Assembly (NCBI GenBank): GCA_020249415.1
Contig: JADCFR010000417.1
Coordinates: 1-5,973, forward strand
DNA length: 5,973 nucleotides
Origin: Roseomonas sp.
Lineage (GTDB): Bacteria > Pseudomonadota > Alphaproteobacteria > Acetobacterales > Acetobacteraceae
Reading direction: 5' to 3'
This document shows positions 1 to 5,973 of the stretch, in pieces (within the stretch, counting starts at the first letter, position 1; each line of letters starts with the position of its first letter). The notes below the pieces were generated by a model, which had not been told where the DNA came from, did no database searches, and worked only from the letters and a program-made list of their open reading frames with translations. The translations under genes and the position numbers were made by a program.

Positions 1-1428
1 GCGCACGCCGCCGCGCGGCCTGGCTTGCCGCAAACCCGCACCGCCATTGCCATCTGCATCCGGCGCGAAGACATGGCGCTGGTGCTGCCGCCATTGGCAC
101 GCTTGCTCTCGGGCTTGGCCGCGACCGGCGCGGCGGAGCGGTTTTCGCTCTGGTTCCTGTCAGACACACCCGAAGGCAGCGATGCGGTAGCCGAGGAAGC
201 CGCCTGCCGCGCCTTCGCCGCCGCGCAACCTATTGCCACGCATTACCGGCGCCGCGCGCAAAATACCGGCTTCAAATCCGGCAATGTGATGGAGTTTCTG
301 GACCAACACGCGGCTGGGCACGACTTCATGCTGTGCCTGGATGCGGATTCGGAAATGACGGCGGATGCCGTGCTGCGCCTGGTTGCCTGCATGGAAGCGG
401 ACCCGAAGCTCGCGATCCTGCAACAGCTTATTCATGGCAGGCCGACCAAGGCAGGATTTCCGCGGCTGTTTCAATTTGGCATGCGCCACGGCATGCGCGC
501 CTGGGCAACCGGGCAGGCCTGGTGGCAAGGTGATGAGGGTCCCTATTGGGGGCATAACGCGGTCATTCGCATCGCGCCCTTTCGTGCCCATGCGCGATTG
601 GAAACCCTGCCCGATGGGTCGCATATCCTCTCGCATGATCAGGTGGAGGCAACGCGCCTGCATGCTGCCGGCTGGAAGGTGCGCGTGCTGCCGGAGGATA
701 CGGGCAGCAGCGAAGGCAATCCGCCAAGCTATAGTGATTTCATCACGCGCGATCTGCGCTGGGCGGCGGGGAATATGCAGTATCTGGCGCTGCTGCGCCT
801 GCCCGGCCTGACCCCGATGGCGCGCTGGCAATTGATTCAGGCAATTCTGCTGTTTTTGAGCGCGCCGTTTTATGTCGCGATCCTGTTGCTCGCGGCCTGG
901 AATGGCCTTGGCGGTGGGGGCGATACCACGCCGATTGGCGCCTTGCTCGCGCTGCTCATCGCAGGTTGGTGCTGCCATTATGCCGCAAAGCTTGCTGGCT
1001 ATGCCGAGGTTGTGCTGAAGCCCGATCTTGCCGCACGCTATGGTGGGCGTGCGCAATTCCTGCGCGGCGCTTTGACGGAGTTGGTCTTCACCGCCTTCAT
1101 GGAACCGGCGCGGCTGATGAGCCAATGCCTGTTTCTGCTCGCGATGCCCTTCGGCATGCGCATGGGTTGGGCGCCGCAAAATCGCAGTGAACGCGGCATT
1201 GGGTTTGCGGATGCGCTCAAGCAATTCTGGGCGCCTACGCTTGCAGGCTTGGCGCTGACCTTCGTTTTTGCGTCGGTATCCTTCACCGCGCTGCTGATCG
1301 CCGCACCGGTGCTGATCAGCCTGCTTGGCGTCATTCCCTTTGCGATGTTGACCGCCGATGCTCGGTTTTCTGCCTGGCTGGTCAGGCAGCGCATTTGCGC
1401 GCTGCCAGAGGAATTACTGCCCGCCTAA
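1..1428 (+). CDS. opgH: Glucans biosynthesis glucosyltransferase OpgH (MdoH), 5'-truncated by the window edge
   Basis: This is the C-terminal 475 residues of the inner-membrane family 2 glycosyltransferase that polymerises the linear beta-glucan backbone of osmoregulated periplasmic glucans from UDP-glucose and exports it to the periplasm. The frame is open to base 1, so the true start, and probably the N-terminal membrane helices, lie upstream; the TTG at 25 is not a credible start. Counting codons from base 1, the catalytic series is in order: FLSD (Asp near 55), LDADS (114 and 116), LSHDQVEA (Asp 213) and RDLRW followed by AAGN (250-258), the R-x-x-R-W signature of processive GT2 enzymes. 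YRRR and KSGN near 82-94 and YWGHNAVIR near 182-190 also match the E. coli protein as I recall it. After about residue 278 come several hydrophobic membrane segments (about 280-300, 312-329, 358-383, 410-450). The first motif is unusual: ICIRRED where E. coli has MPICNED. The gene converges on the universal stress gene. Family assignment is firm; the upstream opgG partner is not in view. Confidence 0.92.
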   Translation, partial: AHAAARPGLPQTRTAIAICIRREDMALVLPPLARLLSGLAATGAAERFSLWFLSDTPEGSDAVAEEAACRAFAAAQPIATHYRRRAQNTGFKSGNVMEFLDQHAAGHDFMLCLDADSEMTADAVLRLVACMEADPKLAILQQLIHGRPTKAGFPRLFQFGMRHGMRAWATGQAWWQGDEGPYWGHNAVIRIAPFRAHARLETLPDGSHILSHDQVEATRLHAAGWKVRVLPEDTGSSEGNPPSYSDFITRDLRWAAGNMQYLALLRLPGLTPMARWQLIQAILLFLSAPFYVAILLLAAWNGLGGGGDTTPIGALLALLIAGWCCHYAAKLAGYAEVVLKPDLAARYGGRAQFLRGALTELVFTAFMEPARLMSQCLFLLAMPFGMRMGWAPQNRSERGIGFADALKQFWAPTLAGLALTFVFASVSFTALLIAAPVLISLLGVIPFAMLTADARFSAWLVRQRICALPEELLPA

Positions 1429-2258
1429 TGCGCCGCAAAAATCGCGCAGCGTGCCCGGCGCAAAAGGTGCTTTGTGGCGGAACCGGTGAATAGCGCGCGC
1501 AGCCCCGTATGTTCATAAGCGCCCATCACCAACATCCCCGCCGGCATGGCGGCGGCTTCCGCCAGAAGCGCTTCTACCGGATGCGAGCCAATCACCGGCA
1601 GCGCCTTCGCCGCCACATCATGGCGCTGCAAATAACCCGCCGCCGTACCCGCCAGGGCAGCGGCTTCTGCCTCATCATCCGCCACACTCAACACCGTGGC
1701 GCCACAGCGCCCAAGACCGAGCAGCGCGAAAAGCTGCACGGCGCGCAGCGCGCCCGGTGAGCCATCATAAGCCACCAGCGCAGCGGCGACGGGATCAAAA
1801 CGCGCGCCGGGGGGCACCACCAGCAAAGGGCGCGTGCGGTCATGGAGCAGGGCTTCGATAGTGGGAGAAAGGCCATCATCTGCTTGCTCTCGCCCCAGGG
1901 TGGAATCGCGACCCACCACCAGCATGTCATGGTCGCCAGCGGCGGCGAGCAGTGCCTCGGCAGGTGAGGCTTCCAGGGTTTCCACCGCAAAGGGTAGGCC
2001 CGCAGCGGCCTGCTGCAGCCCAGCCACGGCCTCCGCCGCTGCAGCTTCAGCCTGGCGGAGCAAGGCAGCGTCGCGCCGTTCCTTGAAGGCGGCAGCGCCG
2101 GGGGGCACGGCTTCATGCGCGCCGGTCAGGCCGGGGCGATCCATCAGCACCGCCGCTGTCAGCGCCGCACCGGTATGGCGTGCCAGCGCAACGGCGTAAT
2201 CGCGGGCGGCCATGGCGCCTTCCGTATCATCCAGGGCCAGAAGAATGCTGCGCAACAT
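1425..2258 (-). CDS. Tandem-domain universal stress protein (UspA family)
   Basis: A 277-residue cytoplasmic protein with two UspA-type alpha/beta domains. Domain 1 (about 1-150) opens with the typical beta strand and acidic turn SILLALDD and ends in a hydrophobic strand PLLVVPP. Domain 2 (about 155-277) restarts with ALVAYDGSPGALRA and carries the nucleotide-loop region MGAYEHTGLRALFTGS at 245-260. The canonical ATP motif is G-x2-G-x9-G-(S/T); here the second Gly is Glu249, while the last Gly-Ser (259-260) is kept. Domain 1 has only a degenerate loop (GRDST, 116-120), so nucleotide binding, if any, is more likely in domain 2. Family members are stress-related and often bind ATP; no specific role can be read here. 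The start at 2258 is preferred over a longer in-frame Met at 2348, because it has a good GAGGGAG ribosome site 8 nt upstream and begins exactly at the first beta strand; the extension would lie inside the upstream M20 gene. It follows the M20 gene after 13 nt, so co-transcription is likely. Confidence 0.88.
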   Translation of the reverse strand: MLRSILLALDDTEGAMAARDYAVALARHTGAALTAAVLMDRPGLTGAHEAVPPGAAAFKERRDAALLRQAEAAAAEAVAGLQQAAAGLPFAVETLEASPAEALLAAAGDHDMLVVGRDSTLGREQADDGLSPTIEALLHDRTRPLLVVPPGARFDPVAAALVAYDGSPGALRAVQLFALLGLGRCGATVLSVADDEAEAAALAGTAAGYLQRHDVAAKALPVIGSHPVEALLAEAAAMPAGMLVMGAYEHTGLRALFTGSATKHLLRRARCAIFAAH

Positions 2259-2266
2259 GGCGGATG

Positions 2267-2273
2267 CTCCCTC
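2267..2273 (-). promoter_or_regulatory. Ribosome binding site of the universal stress gene, overlapping the upstream stop codon
   Basis: On the minus strand this reads GAGGGAG, a strong anti-16S match 8 nt before the ATG at 2258. It overlaps the TGA stop (2274-2272) of the M20 gene, so ribosomes finishing the M20 protein pass directly over this site. That fixes the start choice and suggests translational coupling. Confidence 0.7.
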
Positions 2274-3378
2274 AAGCAAAGCCGGCGGAAAGGACCCGCC
2301 GGAAGATCGGCACCGCCGCCGCCAAATCCGCCAAGGCCACGCATTCACGCGGCGTATGGGCGGTGGCGATGGTGCCAGGGCCCAAAATCACACAGGGCGC
2401 GATATCCTGCAATTCGCTGGCATCCGTGCCGTAAGGGGCGGTGGCGGCGGGCTTGCCGGTAACATTTTCCGCAAGGCGGATCAGCGGATGATCTGCCGGC
2501 AATTCAGGCGGCGTGCCTTCGCGCCTTTCGGTCAGTTCCACACCTGCGCGCTCAGCGGCTGAGCGCACCGCGGCTTCAATGCCGCTGACATCTATGCGAC
2601 GGCTGCGGCGGAATTTGATCCGCACCGTTGCCTGCGCCACCGTGACATTCACCGCCGTGCCGTGATTATCAATCACCAGATTGAAATCGGAAAAGGGCGG
2701 GTCATAGGCGGCATCGTGATAGGCAGGGTCAAAGCGCAGCTTTTCGTAGATGGCCTTCATTTCCGCCATGAAGGGAATCAGCGCCCAATTCGCATTGAGC
2801 CCCTTACCGGTGGAAGAATGCGCCTGCACGCCGCGTGCAATGGCCGTATATTCGATATGGCTGCGATGCCCGCGCACGGGCGCCAGCGCGGTTGGTTCCG
2901 CCACCACAATCCCCTGCAAGCCAAGCGATGCCGCGAGCTTTGATTGCGCGGCGATGATGCGCGCGCCCTGCTTGCTGGTTTCCTCATCCGCCGTCAGCAG
3001 CAGCGTGGCCGGCACATAGGCAGGCAAGCCAAGCGCGGCAATGATGCAGGCCGCAACCGGGCCTTTCATATCCGCGCTGCCAAGGCCATGCAGCACGCCA
3101 TCCGCGATGCGCGGTGTCCAGGGCGGGTCTATCCAGCCGGTTTCCGGCACCGTATCCATATGGCCGGACAGCGCATAACCGCCGCGCGGGCCGCGATGCG
3201 CGACCAGGGCGCGCTTCGCCACGCCTTGCGCATCCGTGTAATCCAGCCGTTCAATCTCAAACCCCGCCAATTCGGCTTCGATCCGATCAGCGAGTGTCAG
3301 GTTGGAGACCGAGGAACGGCTATCAATCGCCACCAGATCGGCGGCGAGGCGGGTGAGGGCTTCGGCGTCTTGGGTCAT
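2272..3378 (-). CDS. M20-family metallo-deacylase/peptidase (ArgE/DapE type)
   Basis: A 368-residue cytoplasmic binuclear-zinc hydrolase of the ArgE/DapE/carboxypeptidase G2 group, which cleaves amide bonds of N-acyl amino acids or small peptides. All expected metal and catalytic residues are visible: SGHMDTVP (His73 ligand, Asp75), SADMKG (Asp103 bridging ligand), DEE (Glu132 general base, Glu133 ligand), AEPT (Glu161 ligand) and TAHTPRE (His341 ligand). The insert dimerisation domain runs from about 170 to 285 and includes RGVQAHSSTGKGLNAN, with the conserved His187 of the family. The length is normal. The start at 3378 is chosen because the residues before it do not look like M20 protein and an AAGGGA site lies 9 nt upstream; a longer frame to 3507 would run through the divergent gene. 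Whether it is an acetylornithine deacetylase cannot be decided: no arginine genes are nearby, and the neighbours suggest a catabolic role on another substrate. It heads a two-gene unit with the stress protein and is divergent from the PLP enzyme. Confidence 0.9.
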   Translation of the reverse strand: MTQDAEALTRLAADLVAIDSRSSVSNLTLADRIEAELAGFEIERLDYTDAQGVAKRALVAHRGPRGGYALSGHMDTVPETGWIDPPWTPRIADGVLHGLGSADMKGPVAACIIAALGLPAYVPATLLLTADEETSKQGARIIAAQSKLAASLGLQGIVVAEPTALAPVRGHRSHIEYTAIARGVQAHSSTGKGLNANWALIPFMAEMKAIYEKLRFDPAYHDAAYDPPFSDFNLVIDNHGTAVNVTVAQATVRIKFRRSRRIDVSGIEAAVRSAAERAGVELTERREGTPPELPADHPLIRLAENVTGKPAATAPYGTDASELQDIAPCVILGPGTIATAHTPRECVALADLAAAVPIFRRVLSAGFA

Positions 3379-3426
3379 GCCCCAGCATCCCTTGCGGCGC
3401 GGCCCAGGGCAAGCGACTGTGGGGGG
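3379..3426. promoter_or_regulatory. 48-bp divergent spacer, presumed to hold the start of both transcription units
   Basis: This is the only real gap between genes in the window, lying between the starts of the M20 gene (leftward) and the PLP enzyme (rightward). It is very GC-rich and shows no convincing sigma-70 consensus. The best rightward candidate is TTGCGG (3392-3397), then 17 nt, then GACTGT (3415-3420); only the first element resembles consensus. No operator-like palindrome stands out; CTTGC at 3391 and GCAAG at 3409 form a 5-bp inverted repeat, too short to call. Promoters for one or both units may instead lie within the opposing coding sequence. Confidence 0.4.
3388..3393 (-). promoter_or_regulatory. 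Ribosome binding site of the M20 gene
   Basis: AAGGGA on the minus strand, 9 nt before the ATG at 3378. It supports that start over upstream in-frame starts. It sits inside the 48-bp divergent spacer. Confidence 0.6.
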
Positions 3427-4551
3427 ATGAGTGACATCGCCTATCTGGACCCCCGCAGCGGGGCCACCTATCCGCTTGCCACGCCGCGCTGGTGTGGCGA
3501 TGGCCAAGCCCCCCTGATGCTGACGCCACTGCCCGGCATCACGCGCGCCGCGATCCGCGCTGAGGATCGCTCGCTCTGGCGCTATGGCGCCGCGTTACCC
3601 TTCCTGCCGGATGACCCCATCACCATGGGGGAGGGCTGTTCGCCCCTGGTGCCGCGCGTGATTTGCGGCGCCTCGGCACTTATAAAATGCGAATGGTTCA
3701 TGCCGACCGGGTCCTTCAAGGATCGTGGCGCATCGGTGATGCTGTCCCTGCTGCGCGCCCAAGGGGTGACACATGTGTTGGAAGACTCATCGGGCAATGG
3801 TGGTGCCGCGGTTGCCGCCTATGCCGCCGCGGGTGGGATGCGGGCAAAGATTCTGGTACCGGCTTCAACCTCTCCCGCCAAGACCGTGCAATCGCGCGCT
3901 TCGGGCGCCGAGATCGAATTGGTGCCCGGCAGCCGCCAGGATTGCGCGGATGAGGCCTTGCGCCAGGCCAAGGATATCTTTTACGCCAGCCATAATTGGC
4001 ACCCCTTCTTCCTGCACGGCACGAAGACGCTCGCCTATGAACTCTGGGAGGATTTGGGGTTTGTCGCGCCCGATAATGTCATTGTGCCCTGCGGCGCGGG
4101 GTCCAATGTGCTCGGCTGCGGCATTGGTTTTGCCGAATTGCAGCGCGCGGGGGAGATCACAAAACTGCCGCGCATCTTTGCCGCGCAGCCGGAAAACTGC
4201 GCCCCCATTGCGCGCGCGTTTCTGAAGCAGCCGGCGGTGGCGGCGGTGCCGACGATTGCGGAGGGCACCGCCATCGCACAACCCATCCGCACCCCGGAAG
4301 TCATTTCGGTTTTGCAGGAAAGCCTAGGCGGCGCAGTGATGTTGAGCGAAGCCGAGATTGGCGCCGCGACACTCGACCTCGCCCGCACCGGCATTTATGT
4401 GGAACCGACTTGCGCGCAAGCAGCAGCGGCCTTCGTGAAATTGCTGGAAGCCGGCACGATCCGCGCCGATGAAACCACCGTGGTGGTACTGACCGGCACG
4501 GGGCTGAAATCCACGCCGCGCATCGCCGAACTTTTGGGGGTAGCCATCTGA
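3427..4551 (+). CDS. Threonine-synthase-like PLP-dependent enzyme (fold type II)
   Basis: A 374-residue protein of the tryptophan-synthase-beta/threonine-synthase superfamily, whose members use pyridoxal phosphate for beta- or gamma-elimination and replacement on amino acids. The PLP lysine is Lys98 in PTGSFKDRG (93-101). SSGNGG (121-126) supplies the Asn that contacts the cofactor ring oxygen, GAGSN (223-227) is the phosphate loop, and LTGTGLK (355-361) is the C-terminal segment with the residue near the pyridine nitrogen. SLWRY (49-53) and VEPT (325-328) are typical of threonine synthases. The N-terminus (YLDPRSGATYPL) resembles the small leader of that family but lacks its usual Cys pairs, with only Cys23 left. 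The ATG at 3427 is the natural start; the frame continues upstream only as antisense of the M20 gene. No clear ribosome site precedes it: six G residues abut the ATG. It is coupled to the M81 gene by a one-base overlap. Threonine synthase is the nearest named function, but the hydrolase neighbours favour a different, catabolic substrate. Confidence 0.8.
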   Translation: MSDIAYLDPRSGATYPLATPRWCGDGQAPLMLTPLPGITRAAIRAEDRSLWRYGAALPFLPDDPITMGEGCSPLVPRVICGASALIKCEWFMPTGSFKDRGASVMLSLLRAQGVTHVLEDSSGNGGAAVAAYAAAGGMRAKILVPASTSPAKTVQSRASGAEIELVPGSRQDCADEALRQAKDIFYASHNWHPFFLHGTKTLAYELWEDLGFVAPDNVIVPCGAGSNVLGCGIGFAELQRAGEITKLPRIFAAQPENCAPIARAFLKQPAVAAVPTIAEGTAIAQPIRTPEVISVLQESLGGAVMLSEAEIGAATLDLARTGIYVEPTCAQAAAAFVKLLEAGTIRADETTVVVLTGTGLKSTPRIAELLGVAI

Positions 4552-4553
4552 TG
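4549..4553 (+). promoter_or_regulatory. TGATG stop/start overlap coupling the PLP enzyme to the M81 gene
   Basis: The TGA stop of the PLP enzyme (4549-4551) shares its A with the ATG of the M81 gene (4551-4553). This arrangement is commonly used for termination-reinitiation. With only a weak G-rich site upstream (4536-4540), it implies linked expression of the two proteins. Confidence 0.75.
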
Positions 4554-5973
4554 GCCGGGCCGCGCATTGCCCTTTTGGGCTTTTCCATTGAATGCAACCG
4601 CTTTGCCCCGGCAGCAACTTTGCGGGATTTTGAAACGCGCTGCCTGATTGCGGGCGACACCATTGTGTCCGATGCGCGTTCCGCTGCCCCGGCCGCCTTG
4701 GGTGAAATGCCTGGTTTTGTCACGGCGATGGATGCCAGCGGCGCCTGGGAACCTTGCCCCATTCTGCTCGCCATGGCGGAACCCAATGGCCCGGTGGAAC
4801 AAGGCGTTTTCGATGGTTTCATGCAGCAATGGCGCGAAGGGCTGACCGCGCTGAAAGGCCGCGTGGATGGCGTGTATTGCGTGCTGCATGGCGCGGGGCT
4901 TGCCACCGCTGATCTTGACCCGGAAGGCAGTTTGCAGGCGCTGATTCGCGACACACTGGGCGATGTGCCCCTCGTCTGTTCCTATGATCTGCACGCGAAT
5001 GTATCGGATCGCATGGTGGCGCTAACCGATGCCTTTGTCGGCTATCGCACCAATCCGCATTTGGATATGCGCGAACGCGGCGCGGAGAGTGCCGCGCTGA
5101 TGCGCCGGCTTCTGGCCGGTGAGCGTTTCCATCGCGCCTTCCGCCGCTTGCCGATTGTCGCACCCACCGTTTCCATGCTGACCGCGCAGGGGCCTTATGC
5201 TGAGGTGATCAACCTCGGCCAGGAATGGGCGGCGCAGGATCAACGCATTGCCAATGTCTCCATCATGGGCGGCTTTGCCTATGGCGACACCCCCTTCAAT
5301 GGCATGGCAGTGATCATCACCGCGACAGATCAGGCGGCGGCGGAAGCGCTGGCGGATCGGCTGGCGGCGGCCATTTGGGAAAGGCGCGGGCGCTTCATTG
5401 CCAATCTGACCGCCTTGGAAGACGCCACGCGAAAGGCGCTGCATAGCCCCGTGCCGCTGGCTTTCGCCGATGTTGCGGATAATCCGGGCGGCGGTGGGCG
5501 CGGCAATACCATGTGGATTCTGGAAGCCTTCCATCGCGCCGGGGTGCAGGATTGCCTGGTGGGTGTGATCCATGACCCGGCCTTGGCGGGTGAAGCGCAT
5601 AAGCTTGGCAAGGGTGCCCGCTTCACTGCGCGCTTCAACCGTGATGTCGCTGCCGATGATCCCTTCAGCAAGCCCTTCAGTGCGGAAGCGGAAGTGGTGG
5701 CGCTTTCCGATGGCCGTGTGACCGGCCGGCGCGGCATTTTCGCCGGCACGGCGATGACTTTGGGTGCCACGGCAGCACTGAAAATCAGCGGCATCACGGT
5801 CGTGGTGATTTCCATTCGCACGCAATGCGCCGATCCGGCCTTCTTCGAGCATCTCGGCCTGGATGTCGGTAAGGCGCGCGCCGTGGTGGTGAAATCGCGT
5901 GGGCATTTCCGCGGTGGCTTCGATGAATTTTTCAGGCATGAACAGATTGTCGAAGTGGATTGCCCGGGCCTCA
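4551..5973 (+). CDS. M81-family metallopeptidase (MlrC/microcystinase-like), 3'-truncated by the window edge
   Basis: A protein of the MlrC family, named for the zinc enzyme that finishes breakdown of linearised microcystin; most members have unknown peptide-like substrates. The 474 visible residues start MAGPRIALLGFSIECNRFAP and stay open to the window end; members are usually near 490-500 residues as I recall, so only a short C-terminus is missing. The putative zinc set is present as Asp146 and His148 (YDLHANVS) and His170 (TNPHLDM), with the same D-x-H-x21-H spacing I recall for characterised MlrC. Other family marks are VLHGAG (111-116), GFAYGDTPFN (241-250), the Gly-rich ADNPGGGGRGNT (309-320) and SIRTQCADPAFF (421-432). 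The usual N-terminal HETNTF is IECNRF here: Glu14 is kept and the His is Ile13. The ATG overlaps the upstream stop as TGATG, and a GGGGG run lies 10 nt before it, so it is probably translated by coupling with the PLP enzyme. No signal peptide is seen, so it is probably cytoplasmic. Confidence 0.9.
   Translation, partial: MAGPRIALLGFSIECNRFAPAATLRDFETRCLIAGDTIVSDARSAAPAALGEMPGFVTAMDASGAWEPCPILLAMAEPNGPVEQGVFDGFMQQWREGLTALKGRVDGVYCVLHGAGLATADLDPEGSLQALIRDTLGDVPLVCSYDLHANVSDRMVALTDAFVGYRTNPHLDMRERGAESAALMRRLLAGERFHRAFRRLPIVAPTVSMLTAQGPYAEVINLGQEWAAQDQRIANVSIMGGFAYGDTPFNGMAVIITATDQAAAEALADRLAAAIWERRGRFIANLTALEDATRKALHSPVPLAFADVADNPGGGGRGNTMWILEAFHRAGVQDCLVGVIHDPALAGEAHKLGKGARFTARFNRDVAADDPFSKPFSAEAEVVALSDGRVTGRRGIFAGTAMTLGATAALKISGITVVVISIRTQCADPAFFEHLGLDVGKARAVVVKSRGHFRGGFDEFFRHEQIVEVDCPGL

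Noticed and set aside
25..27. TTG as the start codon of opgH
   Set aside because: The frame is open on its 5' side to base 1, and the protein would lack the N-terminal region found in OpgH. It is a gene cut by the window edge.
160..1224. A 354-codon open frame on the minus strand opposite opgH
   Set aside because: Low-complexity Arg/Gln/His-rich translation with no family features; opgH on the other strand has all its catalytic motifs.
1429..1462. Inverted repeat TGCGCCG / CGGCGCA with a 20-nt loop just past the opgH stop, considered as a terminator
   Set aside because: The arms are 7 bp, the loop is long, no T-tract follows on either strand, and the whole element lies inside the coding end of the stress gene. 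Chance repeats of this kind are common in GC-rich DNA.
1834..2199. A 121-codon plus-strand frame rich in Ser and Ala opposite the stress gene
   Set aside because: It is the antisense of Ala-rich coding sequence; it has no motif and no credible ribosome site.
2944..3426. In-frame 161-codon upstream extension of the PLP enzyme
   Set aside because: It lies entirely over the M20 gene on the opposite strand and its divergent spacer, and translates to Arg-rich antisense sequence. Homology-like sequence starts at the ATG at 3427.
3379..3507. Longer N-terminus for the M20 protein from an ATG at 3507
   Set aside because: It would overlap the first 81 bases of the divergent PLP gene, has no M20-like content, and ignores the AAGGGA site serving the start at 3378.
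5022..5939. A 305-codon open frame on the minus strand opposite the M81 gene
   Set aside because: Its sequence is rich in Arg, His and Gly with no recognisable domain, as expected for the antisense of a GC-rich gene. The plus strand here encodes clear M81 motifs throughout.

Overview
The window is 5,973 bp of dense, GC-rich coding DNA with five protein-coding genes, almost no intergenic space, and no RNA gene, mobile element or CRISPR array that I can see. The gene content and codon use (GC-rich third positions, GCG/CGC/GGC codons), a short OpgH, a tandem UspA protein, and an M20/threonine-synthase-like/M81 neighbourhood suggest an alphaproteobacterium, possibly Acetobacteraceae (Roseomonas-like). 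This placement is inferred from recalled family resemblance, not from a search.

Left edge (1-1428, + strand): the 3' part of opgH (mdoH), the membrane glucosyltransferase for osmoregulated periplasmic glucans. Its reading frame is open to the window start. It meets the next gene tail to tail, with a 4-nt overlap of the two stop codons.

Middle (1425-3378, - strand): two genes read leftward from about 3380. The first is an M20 (ArgE/DapE-type) metallo-deacylase/peptidase. Thirteen bases later comes a tandem-domain universal stress protein, whose Shine-Dalgarno sequence overlaps the M20 stop codon. They look like one transcription unit.

Right (3427-5973, + strand): diverging from the M20 gene across 48 bp is a fold-type-II PLP enzyme resembling threonine synthase. 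It is coupled through a TGATG stop/start overlap to an M81-family (MlrC-like) metallopeptidase that runs off the right edge, probably missing only a short C-terminus.

Working idea (inference): the M20 hydrolase, the PLP lyase-like enzyme and the M81 metalloprotein form one small catabolic module. Two predicted zinc hydrolases would open or deacylate a peptide or N-acyl amino acid, and the PLP enzyme would act on a released hydroxy- or substituted amino acid. The substrate cannot be read from sequence. opgH appears to be an unrelated neighbour, and the stress protein a passenger of the M20 operon.
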